Source: an uncultured Fusobacteriaceae bacterium
GTDB lineage: Bacteria > Fusobacteriota > Fusobacteriia > Fusobacteriales > Fusobacteriaceae
NCBI GenBank assembly: GCA_947072715.1
Contig: CAMTJB010000027.1
Location: 1 to 8,801, forward strand
DNA length: 8,801 nt
Direction of reading: 5' to 3'
Below, piece by piece: positions 1-6,275 of the stretch (position 1 is its first letter; each line of letters opens with the position of its first letter). The translations under genes were made by a program, and so were the position numbers. The notes under the pieces are model-generated. The model saw only the letters and a program-made list of their open reading frames with translations. It had not been told where the DNA came from and did no database searches.

Positions 1-2710
1 ACGAACTTTTAGTCTCTTTTTCTTTACTATTTTTTTTAAGTAGAATTTCTCGATTTTTCTTATTTTCATTATCAATATAAATTTTTCTTAAATTATATAA
101 TTCATTAATTTTTTCTGAAATAAATTTTTCTTTTTCTTTTGAACAAATAGCAGATACTACTGGAATAGTATCTGAAGCATCAGTTACATAAAGAGTATTT
201 CCAGGATAATAGGGCTCTAATTTTACTGCTGTATGAAGCTTAGAAGAGGCAGCACCTCCTATTAATACAGGAATATCTAAATTGTTTTTTCTAAATGTAA
301 TAAGGACTTTTTCCATTTCTTTTAATGAAGGAGTTATAAGTCCACTTAAAGTTACGATATCTGGATTTAGTTCTAATACTTTTTCTAATATTTTTTCACA
401 AGAAGCCATAACTCCCAAATCGATAACTTCAAAACCATTACATTTTAACACTGTTCCCACAATGTTTTTTCCAATATCGTGGACATCTCCTTCTACAGTT
501 GCCATTATTATTCTTCCTCTTGAAAAAGTATTTTGATTTTTTTCTAAAAGGGGCATTATGATAGAAACAGCTTTTTCCATTACAGAAGCAGATCTTATAA
601 TTTGAGGAAGGTATAATTCGCCTTTTTCAAATAAAATCCCTACTTTATTCATCCCTTCCATAAGGATTTTTTGAATAGTATCTAATGGAGAATAAATTTT
701 TAAGACCTCTTCTAAATCTTTCTCAAAAGTTGTGCTTCCCCCATTAATAAGGGCCTCTTCTATTCTTTCTATAGGAGTTGTATTAACTAATATATCTTTT
801 TTATCTTTTTTTATAAAAGATATATTTAAAATCTCATCTGTTGAGTTTTCTTTTCCTAAGATTAAGTTTTCTATCAAGAGTCTTTCATTAGATAAAATAG
901 GAGTAAACTCTTCTTCTGGATTAAGAATAGCTAAGTTCATTCCAGCTTCTATAGCAAGTTCTAAAAAGATTTTATGAATAGCAGCTCTTAAAGGGTTATT
1001 ACCTCTAAATGCAAAAGAAATATTACTTAATCCTCCAACTATTCCACAGTGAGGAAAAGTCGTCCTTAAGTATTTAACAGTTTTTAAAAAGGCTAATCCA
1101 TTGTATTTATCGTCAATAGCTCCAGTTCCAATTGTTAATATATTTGGATCAAAAACAATATCTTTATCCTTATAACCTATTTCGTTTAAAATATGTTTAG
1201 CTCTTACACAGATTTCTTTTTTTCTTTCAAATGTAACTCCCTGACCTTTTTCATCAAAAGCCATAACAACAAGAGAAGCTCCGTACTTTTTTATTATATT
1301 AGCTTTTTCTTTGAAAATTTCTGTTCCTTCCTTTAAGCTTAAAGAGTTTACAATAGCTTTTCCAGAAATGTTTTTAAGAGCAGCTTCTATAACTGCAAAG
1401 TCGGAAGAATCAATCATTAATGGAATTTTTGTAGCTAAAGGGTCATTTTGTAAAACTCTTAAGAATTTAATCATCTCTTCTTTGGAATCTAAAAAACTAT
1501 CATCTAAGTTTATATCAATTATTTTAGCCCCTTTATTTATTTGCTTTCTAGCTATTTCCATAGCTCTAACATAATTTTTTTCTTCGATTAATTTTTTAAA
1601 TATCTTAGAACCAGACATGTTATTTCTTTCCCCGATTACAGTAAAGCTATTTTCTAAATTTTTTTCAAAACTTAAGACTTCATTTCCTGAAAGAAAAACA
1701 TTGTGTTCACTCTTTAATATGTTATGGCATAAACTTCTAGGCTCTTTACCTTTAATATATTTAGAAATAATATTGATATGGTGATAAGTAGTACCACAAC
1801 AACCACCTAATATATTAATTTTTTTGTTATCAATCAGTTCCTTTAAATACTCTAACATCTCTTCAGCACTCTCTTCATACTCACCATTTTCATTTGGAAG
1901 ACCAGCATTAGGATAAAGAGATATTTTTTTTCTAGTAAATTTTTCTAACTTTAATATGATAGGAATTAGGTCTTTTGCACCAAAGGAGCAATTTAAGCCG
2001 TAAGAAATAATAGAGTCTCTGTCTATAGCAACTATAAGTGATTCTATACTTTGACCAGATATTAAATTTCCCTTTTTATCAACAGTTAAAGAAATCATAA
2101 TAGGAATTGTAATACCGGTATTTTTCATTATGTCTTCAGCTGCTAAAAGAGCAACCTTAGCATTTAAACCATCAAAAATTGTTTCTATAAGTAAGATGTC
2201 AACTCCTCCATCAATAAGACCTTGAATCTGTTCAGTATAGACAATTTTTAAAGTGTCAAAGTCAATATTTCTTTCATAAGGAATCTCTCCAGAAGGGATA
2301 CAACAACTTTTACTTGTAGGACCTATTGAACCTGCAACATATATATTTCTTCCAGTCTTTTGTTTGAATTTTTGAACAGATTCATTAGCTATTAGTGCAG
2401 CTTCTTTAGATAAAGTATAACTAAGATGTGGAATGCCATAATCTTCTAAAGATAAAGTATTACAATTAAAAGAGTTTGTTTCTATTATATCTGCTCCATT
2501 CTCTATATATTTTTCATGGATTTCTTTAATAATTTCAGGTTTTGTAATATTTAGAATTTCGTTACAACCTTTTAAATTAGTTGTATGTTTTTCAAATAAC
2601 TTACCTCTAAAATCACTTTCTTTTAAGTTATAATTTTGGATAGCTGTTCCTGTTGCTCCATCTAATACCAATATTTTAGTTTCTAAATCTTTTAATAGCT
2701 GGTTATTCAT
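1..2710 (-). CDS. metH: Cobalamin-dependent methionine synthase MetH (C-terminus beyond window)
   Basis: Transfers the methyl group of 5-methyl-tetrahydrofolate via cobalamin to homocysteine, making methionine in the cytoplasm. About 903 residues are visible in one open frame, in the MetH domain order. The homocysteine-binding barrel (about 1-320) has the zinc ligands Cys241 (NCSFGA) and Cys304-Cys305 (GGCCGTT). The pterin-binding barrel has GERNN near residue 361. The four-helix B12 cap lies around 655-730, and the B12-binding Rossmann domain has DVHDIG with the cobalt-ligand His744, then a GGAA motif. The frame leaves the window in a Lys/Glu-rich linker after the B12 domain, where E. coli MetH (about 1227 aa) continues into the AdoMet reactivation domain; whether that domain exists here cannot be seen. 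The ATG at 2710 follows GGGAG (2718-2722) with 7 nt spacing and overlaps the metF stop by 8 nt, so translational coupling is likely. Transcribed with metF behind the minus-strand attenuator. Confidence 0.97.
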   Translation of the reverse strand, partial: MNNQLLKDLETKILVLDGATGTAIQNYNLKESDFRGKLFEKHTTNLKGCNEILNITKPEIIKEIHEKYIENGADIIETNSFNCNTLSLEDYGIPHLSYTLSKEAALIANESVQKFKQKTGRNIYVAGSIGPTSKSCCIPSGEIPYERNIDFDTLKIVYTEQIQGLIDGGVDILLIETIFDGLNAKVALLAAEDIMKNTGITIPIMISLTVDKKGNLISGQSIESLIVAIDRDSIISYGLNCSFGAKDLIPIILKLEKFTRKKISLYPNAGLPNENGEYEESAEEMLEYLKELIDNKKINILGGCCGTTYHHINIISKYIKGKEPRSLCHNILKSEHNVFLSGNEVLSFEKNLENSFTVIGERNNMSGSKIFKKLIEEKNYVRAMEIARKQINKGAKIIDINLDDSFLDSKEEMIKFLRVLQNDPLATKIPLMIDSSDFAVIEAALKNISGKAIVNSLSLKEGTEIFKEKANIIKKYGASLVVMAFDEKGQGVTFERKKEICVRAKHILNEIGYKDKDIVFDPNILTIGTGAIDDKYNGLAFLKTVKYLRTTFPHCGIVGGLSNISFAFRGNNPLRAAIHKIFLELAIEAGMNLAILNPEEEFTPILSNERLLIENLILGKENSTDEILNISFIKKDKKDILVNTTPIERIEEALINGGSTTFEKDLEEVLKIYSPLDTIQKILMEGMNKVGILFEKGELYLPQIIRSASVMEKAVSIIMPLLEKNQNTFSRGRIIMATVEGDVHDIGKNIVGTVLKCNGFEVIDLGVMASCEKILEKVLELNPDIVTLSGLITPSLKEMEKVLITFRKNNLDIPVLIGGAASSKLHTAVKLEPYYPGNTLYVTDASDTIPVVSAICSKEKEKFISEKINELYNLRKIYIDNENKKNREILLKKNSKEKETKSS

Positions 2711-3593
2711 ATATTTTCTCCCTTTTATCTAGATTTCTAATTATGCTTATTCTACTAAGAATTTCTTGAACTGTTTCTACTTTATTCATAGTATATAGAT
2801 GAATTCCATCTACATCTGAAGCGATTAAATCTATAATCTGTTCCACTGCATATGCTATTCCTGCTTCTTTCAGTGCTTCTGGATTATTCTCATATCTGTT
2901 TAAAATTTTTCTGAATTTTTCTGGAAGAGTGCAGCCACAAAGCTCAGTTATTCTTTTGATTTGTCTTGCATCTGTAACAGGAATAATTCCAGCAATTAAA
3001 GGGATTTTAATATTAAGTTTTTCTATATTTTCACGAAAATCATAAAAATATTTATTGTCAAAAAAAATTTGCGAAATTAAAAAATCAGTTCCTGCATCTA
3101 CTTTATTTTTAAGGTGAAAGAGATCTAAAAGATTATTTGTATCTTGATGACCTTCAGGATAGTATGCTCCTCCTATAGAAAAGAAATTGTCTTTTTTTAT
3201 ATATTCAACAAGATTTGTTGCATAATTAAAATCCCCTTCCTCTATAGTTTGATTATTTTTAGGATAATCACCTCTAAGAGCTAATATATTTTTTATGTTA
3301 TTAGTTTTTAAATCTTCTAGAATATTTGTAATTTCAAATTTAGTTGCTCCTAGGCATGTTAAATGTGCCATAGATTCTATTTTATTTATATTTTTTATTC
3401 TGCTAGCAATCTCTGCTGTTCTACCTCTTGTAACCCCTCCAGCTCCATAAGTCACACTTATAAAGTCTGGTTTTAATTTAGCTAATTGATCTATTGTTTT
3501 GTATACTTCTTCTAGTGGATATTTTTCATTTGGCGGAAACACTTCAAATGAAATTGATGGTTTATTATTTTTTAGAATCTCTTTTATTTTCAT
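2703..3593 (-). CDS. metF: 5,10-methylenetetrahydrofolate reductase MetF
   Basis: Flavin-dependent reduction of 5,10-methylene-THF to 5-methyl-THF, the methyl donor used by MetH encoded directly downstream. The 296 residues equal the usual bacterial MetF length and form one TIM barrel. Visible family motifs are SFEVFPP with the catalytic Glu17, SVTYGAGG near 46, AHLTCLG near 76, LALRGD with the flavin/folate Asp109, GGAYYPEGH, a QIFFDN motif, and GIIPVTD near 205. The ATG at 3593 follows AAGGAGA (3599-3605) with 5 nt spacing, and the attenuator terminator ends only about 30 nt upstream. It is the first structural gene of the minus operon, so expression should depend on read-through of that terminator. 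Its stop overlaps the metH start. No abnormal residues were seen. Confidence 0.97.
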   Translation of the reverse strand: MKIKEILKNNKPSISFEVFPPNEKYPLEEVYKTIDQLAKLKPDFISVTYGAGGVTRGRTAEIASRIKNINKIESMAHLTCLGATKFEITNILEDLKTNNIKNILALRGDYPKNNQTIEEGDFNYATNLVEYIKKDNFFSIGGAYYPEGHQDTNNLLDLFHLKNKVDAGTDFLISQIFFDNKYFYDFRENIEKLNIKIPLIAGIIPVTDARQIKRITELCGCTLPEKFRKILNRYENNPEALKEAGIAYAVEQIIDLIASDVDGIHLYTMNKVETVQEILSRISIIRNLDKREKIYE

Positions 3594-3622
3594 TTTTTTC
3601 TCCTTTTAATGTATTTTTTTAT

Positions 3623-3652
3623 AAAAAAAACTCGAGATTTTCATCCCGAGTT
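3623..3652 (-). terminator. Attenuator terminator upstream of metF
   Basis: Read on the minus strand, a 10-bp stem (3643-3652 with 3629-3638, one G-U pair) closes a GAAA tetraloop and runs directly into eight U residues (3623-3630). It lies between the Met leader peptide ORF and metF, so it would end transcription before the operon unless an antiterminator forms. The 5' arm CTCGGGAT is also complementary (7 of 8) to the upstream segment at 3669-3676, which provides the alternative fold. Confidence 0.93.
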
Positions 3653-3734
3653 CCACATTTATGGTTTACTTGGGATTTCGTCATTTCAAACACAAAATGA
3701 GTCTGTTCCCAAGATTAATTTCCTTAATCTAGAA

Positions 3735-3815
3735 TCACAAACTCTCCCAAAGCATCATCATCATATTGTTAATACTAATATTGGTATAATTATTATAAGT
3801 TATATTTATATTCAT
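3735..3815 (-). CDS. Met-rich leader peptide of metF-metH
   Basis: A 26-residue ORF, MNINITYNNYTNISINN followed by MMMMLWESL and a TGA stop. It starts at ATG 3815 after a strong AGGAGGAG ribosome site (3821-3828). Four consecutive ATG codons (3753-3764) sit 15 nt before the stop, and the stop is placed so that a terminating ribosome would cover the first antiterminator arm. The peptide is probably only a translation sensor: its N-terminal half is unrelated to that of the plus-strand leader, whereas MMMMLWESL is identical in both down to every nucleotide. Low charged Met-tRNA would stall the ribosome and permit read-through into metF-metH. A leader function is well supported by the layout; a separate role for the peptide is not indicated. 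Confidence 0.88.
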   Translation of the reverse strand: MNINITYNNYTNISINNMMMMLWESL

Positions 3816-3848
3816 AAATGCTCCTCCTAGATTTTCTTATTAAGATGG

Positions 3849-3877
3849 ATAATACCATAATATTATGTTAAATGCAA
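3849..3877 (-). promoter_or_regulatory. Predicted sigma-70-type promoter of the metF leader
   Basis: On the minus strand, TTGCAT (3872-3877) as a weak -35 and TATTAT (3849-3854) as the -10 are separated by 17 nt. A TGG directly before the -10 gives an extended -10. The predicted transcript would start near 3842, about 27 nt upstream of the leader ATG. Based on consensus matching only. Confidence 0.65.
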
Positions 3878-3902
3878 ATTGTTTTTTAAAAATAAAAAAA
3901 TG

Positions 3903-3931
3903 TTGTAATTAAAAAAAAAATGTGATAGTAT
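3903..3931 (+). promoter_or_regulatory. Predicted sigma-70-type promoter of the metY leader
   Basis: TTGTAA (3903-3908) as -35 and TAGTAT (3926-3931) as -10 are separated by 17 nt. A TG one base before the -10 gives an extended -10. Predicted start is near 3938, about 23 nt before the leader ATG. It points away from the metF promoter, whose -35 lies about 25 bp to the left, so the two polymerases load back to back. Consensus matching only, and the -10 is imperfect. Confidence 0.55.
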
Positions 3932-3960
3932 ACCCCAAATAAGTAAAAAAGGAGAATCAT

Positions 3961-4029
3961 ATGAAAGTAAATAATAAATTTAATACAACTACGATGATGA
4001 TGATGCTTTGGGAGAGTTTGAAGAACTAG
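3961..4029 (+). CDS. Met-rich leader peptide of the metY operon
   Basis: A 22-residue ORF, MKVNNKFNTTT followed by MMMMLWESLKN and a TAG stop. It starts at ATG 3961, six bases after an AAAGGAG site (3948-3954). Codons 12-15 are four consecutive ATGs (3994-4005). The stop overlaps the AGATTAA antiterminator arm (4028-4034), so a ribosome finishing the ORF would mask GAGTTTG and AGATTAA, whereas one stalled at the Met codons would leave them free. The ORF is followed by alternative RNA folds and a terminator, then by metY. It should report methionyl-tRNA charging. Its C-terminal half is shared with the minus-strand leader and its N-terminal half is not, which argues that RNA pairing and the Met run, not the peptide itself, are under selection. 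Confidence 0.88.
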   Translation: MKVNNKFNTTTMMMMLWESLKN

Positions 4030-4105
4030 ATTAAGAAAATTAATCTTGGGAACAGACTCATTTTGTGTTTGAAATGACGAAATCCCAAGTAAACCATAGA
4101 AAAAT

Positions 4106-4137
4106 GGAGCTCGGGATGATGAATCTCGAGCTTTTTT
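4106..4137 (+). terminator. Attenuator terminator upstream of metY
   Basis: A stem of about 10 bp (4108-4117 with 4123-4132, one internal G-U), with a GATGA loop, is followed by a U-tract at 4132-4137. It is the plus-strand counterpart of the metF terminator, about 50 nt before the metY start. The stem core (CTCGGGAT with ATCTCGAG) is identical in both copies, including the G-U pair, while loops and flanks differ. Confidence 0.9.
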
Positions 4138-4187
4138 AGTTGTAATTAAAAAATAAAAAATTATAAAAAATTAGGGAGATGGTAAAA

Positions 4188-5462
4188 ATGAAATTTGAAA
4201 CATTACAATTACATGGTGGATACACAATAGATAAGACAACTAATTCTAGAGCTGTTCCTATATATCAGACTTCTTCATATGTCTTTGATAGTACGGAACA
4301 CGCTAGAAAGCTTTTTTCTTTAGAACAGGAAGGGAATATATATACAAGAATAGGAAACCCAACAAATGATGTTCTTGAAAAAAGAATTGCACTACTTGAA
4401 GGTGGACAGGGAGCTTTAGCAGTATCTTCAGGATCTACAGCAATAACCTATACTATTTTGACAATTGCAAAATGTGGTGATGAGATTTTATCTTCAGGCA
4501 GTATTTATGGTGGTTCATATAATCTTTTTGCCAATACTTTACCAGATTATGGAATAAAAACTACTTTTTTTGATTCAAGAAATATAATTGAAATGGAAAG
4601 TTTGATAAATGAAAAAACTAAAGTTATTTTTTTAGAGACAATTGGAAATCCTAATGCAACTATTATAGATTTAGATAACATTTCAAAAGTTGCACATAAG
4701 TATGGAATACCAGTTGTTGTAGATAATACTTTTGCAACAAGTTATCTATATAAACCTTTTGAACATGGTGCAGATGTAGTAGTATATTCAGCTACAAAAT
4801 ACCTAGGTGGTCATGGAACAACTATAGCAGGGCTTATAATAGATGGTGGAAATTTTAAATGGAAAGACAATTCAAGATTTGAAAATTTCAATAAAGAAGA
4901 TGCAGGTTATCATGGTTTAAAATACGCTGACTTAGGTTCTCAAGCATTTATTTTAAAAGCAAGAACAAAATTACTAAGAGATACAGGGGGATGCTTAAGT
5001 CCATTTAATGCTTTTTTAATTTTACAAGGGATAGAGACTTTATCTTTGAGAATGGAGAGACATGTAGAAAATGCACGTAAAGTTGCAAAATTCCTTAAAA
5101 ATCATGAACTGGTAAGTTGGGTAAGTTACCCTGAACATGAAAATCATGAGAGTTATGAATTAGCTAAAAAATATTTTCCTAAGGGAGTAGGATCTATTTT
5201 TACATTTGGATTAAAAGGGGGAAAAAAAGCAGGGGGAAAATTTATAGAGAGTCTAAAAATATTTTCTCACTTAGCTAATGTTGCAGATGCAAAATCATTA
5301 ATTATTCATCCAGCAACTACAACGCATTCTCAAATGTCAGAGGAACAATTAAAAAAATCTGGAATTTTTCCAGAAACAATTAGAATATCTGTAGGTTTAG
5401 AAAACATTGATGATATTATAGATGATTTAGATAATGCTCTAAAAATATCAAGTGAGGTGTAG
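4188..5462 (+). CDS. metY: O-acetylhomoserine sulfhydrylase (aminocarboxypropyltransferase), MetY type
   Basis: PLP enzyme of the Cys/Met metabolism family that makes homocysteine from O-acetylhomoserine and sulfide. With the ATG at 4188 it has 424 residues, the length of MetY rather than the shorter cystathionine gamma-synthase (about 385). Visible are the phosphate-contacting YTRIGNPT (Tyr52, Arg54), VDNTFAT with Asp179, and SATKYLGGHGT with the PLP Schiff-base Lys204. The region with YHGLKYADLG, LLRDTGG and LSPFNAFL is typical of MetY, and the C-terminal segment has HPATTTHSQ. ATG 4188 is preferred over ATG 4179 because GGGAG (4174-4178) abuts the latter but lies 9 nt from the former. It is the first structural gene after the Met attenuator and is followed one base after its stop by a MetA-family gene that supplies its substrate. 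Specificity for sulfide rather than cysteine is inferred from length and motifs. Confidence 0.93.
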   Translation: MKFETLQLHGGYTIDKTTNSRAVPIYQTSSYVFDSTEHARKLFSLEQEGNIYTRIGNPTNDVLEKRIALLEGGQGALAVSSGSTAITYTILTIAKCGDEILSSGSIYGGSYNLFANTLPDYGIKTTFFDSRNIIEMESLINEKTKVIFLETIGNPNATIIDLDNISKVAHKYGIPVVVDNTFATSYLYKPFEHGADVVVYSATKYLGGHGTTIAGLIIDGGNFKWKDNSRFENFNKEDAGYHGLKYADLGSQAFILKARTKLLRDTGGCLSPFNAFLILQGIETLSLRMERHVENARKVAKFLKNHELVSWVSYPEHENHESYELAKKYFPKGVGSIFTFGLKGGKKAGGKFIESLKIFSHLANVADAKSLIIHPATTTHSQMSEEQLKKSGIFPETIRISVGLENIDDIIDDLDNALKISSEV

Positions 5463-5463
5463 T

Positions 5464-6210
5464 ATGATTCTTATTGTTAATTTAATGCCTGATAAAGAAG
5501 AAACAGAAAATAATTTTAGAGAAATTTTAAAAGGAATTAATTTAGATTTTTTAAGAATGGAAACTCACACTGCTAAAAATCAGACCTTAGGTAGACTTAA
5601 GGATTATTTAACACTTAGGGATATAAAAGAAAAAAAATATAAAGGAGCCATAGTAACAGGAGCTCCTTTAGAATATATGGAGTTTGTTAATGTAGATTAC
5701 TGGGATGAATTAAAAGAGGTTATGAATTATTTAGAGAAGGAAGTAAAATCAACTATTTATATATGTTGGGCAGCTCAAGCAGCACTTTATCACTTCTATG
5801 ATATAAAAAAATATTTGTTAGATGAGAAACTATTTGGGGTATATAAACATGATGTAATAAGAAAAAATTTTTTCTTAGAGGAATCTTTTATGGCTCCACA
5901 TTCTAGAAATAGTTATAACAAAATTGAAGATATAAAATCAGTTACTACGCTTGATATAATAGGCACCTCAAAAGAAATAGGACCATATATGATAATAGAA
6001 AATACAGGAAAAAAAATACTGATAACAGGTCACGGAGAATACAGAAAAGAAAGATTAGAAAAAGAGTATTTACGAGATTGCTCATTAAATGAAAATGCAA
6101 AAAAACCTAAGAATTATTATGATTATGATAATAATATAGTTTTCTCTTGGAAAGAGCATAGAAAAAAATTTTATGAAAAGTGGATTAAATACATAGAAAA
6201 TAAAAAATAG
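5464..6210 (+). CDS. metA: Homoserine O-acetyltransferase, MetA/HTS family, short N-terminus
   Basis: Acylates homoserine, committing it to methionine. The 248 residues follow the MetA family: VNLMPDKEETE at the start, GAPLEYMEF, ICWAAQAALYHFY with nucleophile Cys101, LFGVYKH, PHSR, and GHGEY with His190/Glu192 (E. coli Cys142, His235, Glu237). Glu70 aligns with position 111, where Glu marks acetyl-CoA users and Gly succinyl-CoA users, so acetyl transfer is predicted; this fits the adjacent O-acetylhomoserine sulfhydrylase. About 41 N-terminal residues of usual MetA (about 309 aa) are absent. An in-frame TAA at 5440-5442 rules out an upstream extension beyond GTG 5452. ATG 5464, 4 nt after GAGGTG (5454-5459), is preferred and lies 1 nt past the metY stop, implying coupling. 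GHGEY replaces the commoner HPEYD-type motif. Activity of the shortened form is unproven. Confidence 0.88.
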   Translation: MILIVNLMPDKEETENNFREILKGINLDFLRMETHTAKNQTLGRLKDYLTLRDIKEKKYKGAIVTGAPLEYMEFVNVDYWDELKEVMNYLEKEVKSTIYICWAAQAALYHFYDIKKYLLDEKLFGVYKHDVIRKNFFLEESFMAPHSRNSYNKIEDIKSVTTLDIIGTSKEIGPYMIIENTGKKILITGHGEYRKERLEKEYLRDCSLNENAKKPKNYYDYDNNIVFSWKEHRKKFYEKWIKYIENKK

Positions 6211-6220
6211 AAAATAAAAA
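6193..6220 (+). repeat. 14-bp tandem duplication across the metA stop
   Basis: Two perfect adjacent copies of a 14-bp AT-rich unit (ATAGAAAATAAAAA) occupy 6193-6206 and 6207-6220. The second supplies the TAG stop of metA (6208-6210). Probably replication slippage. It affects only the last residues of the protein and the metA-hom spacer. Confidence 0.8.
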
Positions 6221-6275
6221 ATAATAAAAGGAAAAAGTGTGGTTTTTTATACACAAAAATGGGGAGGAGAATAAA

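Larger units (their letters stand above)
3623..3842 (-). promoter_or_regulatory. Methionine leader-peptide attenuator of metF-metH
   Basis: Transcribed leader with two competing folds, positions given on the plus strand. Antiterminator: GAGTTTG (3738-3744) pairs with CAGACTC (3699-3705, one G-U) and AGATTAA (3724-3730) with TTAATCT (3712-3718). Together these occupy the CTTGGGA segment (3707-3713), leaving TCCCAAG (3669-3675) free to pair with the 5' arm of the terminator. Alternative: if a ribosome reaches the leader stop (3735-3737) it covers the upstream arms, CTTGGGA pairs with TCCCAAG, and the terminator at 3623-3652 can form. Stalling at four Met codons (3753-3764) leaves the antiterminator arms exposed. 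The pairings are seen in the sequence. The regulatory logic is inferred by analogy with his/trp attenuators. Confidence 0.85.
3660..4098. repeat. Inverted repeat made by the two attenuators
   Basis: Arms 3660-3764 (minus sense) and 3994-4098 (plus sense), 105 nt each, match in inverted orientation with 6 differences. Five of these fall in the six bases just after the shared LWESL codons (the stop region). The sixth is in the loop of the AGATTAA hairpin. Homology starts at the Met codon run and fades after CCATA, then resumes imperfectly in the terminator stems. The 229-bp centre (3765-3993) holds both promoters and the unrelated N-terminal halves of the leaders. It is an inverted duplication of a regulatory element, not a transposon end: no transposase or target duplication is present. 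Confidence 0.95.
3961..4137 (+). promoter_or_regulatory. Methionine leader-peptide attenuator of the metY operon
   Basis: Competing pairings can be drawn. Antiterminator arms: GAGTTTG (4014-4020) with CAGACTC (4053-4059, one G-U), enclosing AGATTAA (4028-4034) with TTAATCT (4040-4046). This frees TCCCAAG (4083-4089), which with the preceding A matches the terminator 5' arm (4110-4117) at 7 of 8 positions. Alternative: CTTGGGA (4045-4051) pairs perfectly with TCCCAAG, enclosing a small hairpin TCATTT/AAATGA (4058-4063 with 4072-4077), and releases the terminator. The ribosome position (at the Met codons or at the stop) decides which fold forms. Pairings are seen directly; the direction of control is inferred from hisL/trpL-type systems. 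Confidence 0.85.

Noticed and set aside
282..1574. Several plus-strand ORFs of 81-87 codons
   Set aside because: All are antisense to the well-conserved metH frame and show no family resemblance or ribosome sites.
3494..3830. Two plus-strand ORFs of 68 and 73 codons over the metF start and leader
   Set aside because: They lie antisense to metF and the minus-strand attenuator, have no ribosome site, and their residues simply mirror the inverted repeat.
3660..4098. Inverted repeat as terminal repeats of a small mobile element (MITE)
   Set aside because: The arms coincide exactly with functional attenuator parts on each strand, face two met operons, and show no target-site duplication.
3594..4187. 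SAM riboswitch (S-box type) or Met T-box controlling the met genes
   Set aside because: No T-box sequence (AGGGTGGNACCGCG-like) or recognisable SAM-riboswitch core was found. The structure is explained by leader ORFs and alternative hairpins.
4179..4187. Upstream ATG start for metY, adding three residues
   Set aside because: The GGGAG ribosome site abuts this ATG with no spacing. ATG 4188 has normal spacing and gives the usual family N-terminus.
6234..6256. Weak hairpin (GTGTG/TACAC) between metA and hom as a terminator or internal attenuator
   Set aside because: Only about 5 bp with an A/T loop and no U-tract; unlikely to act in transcription.
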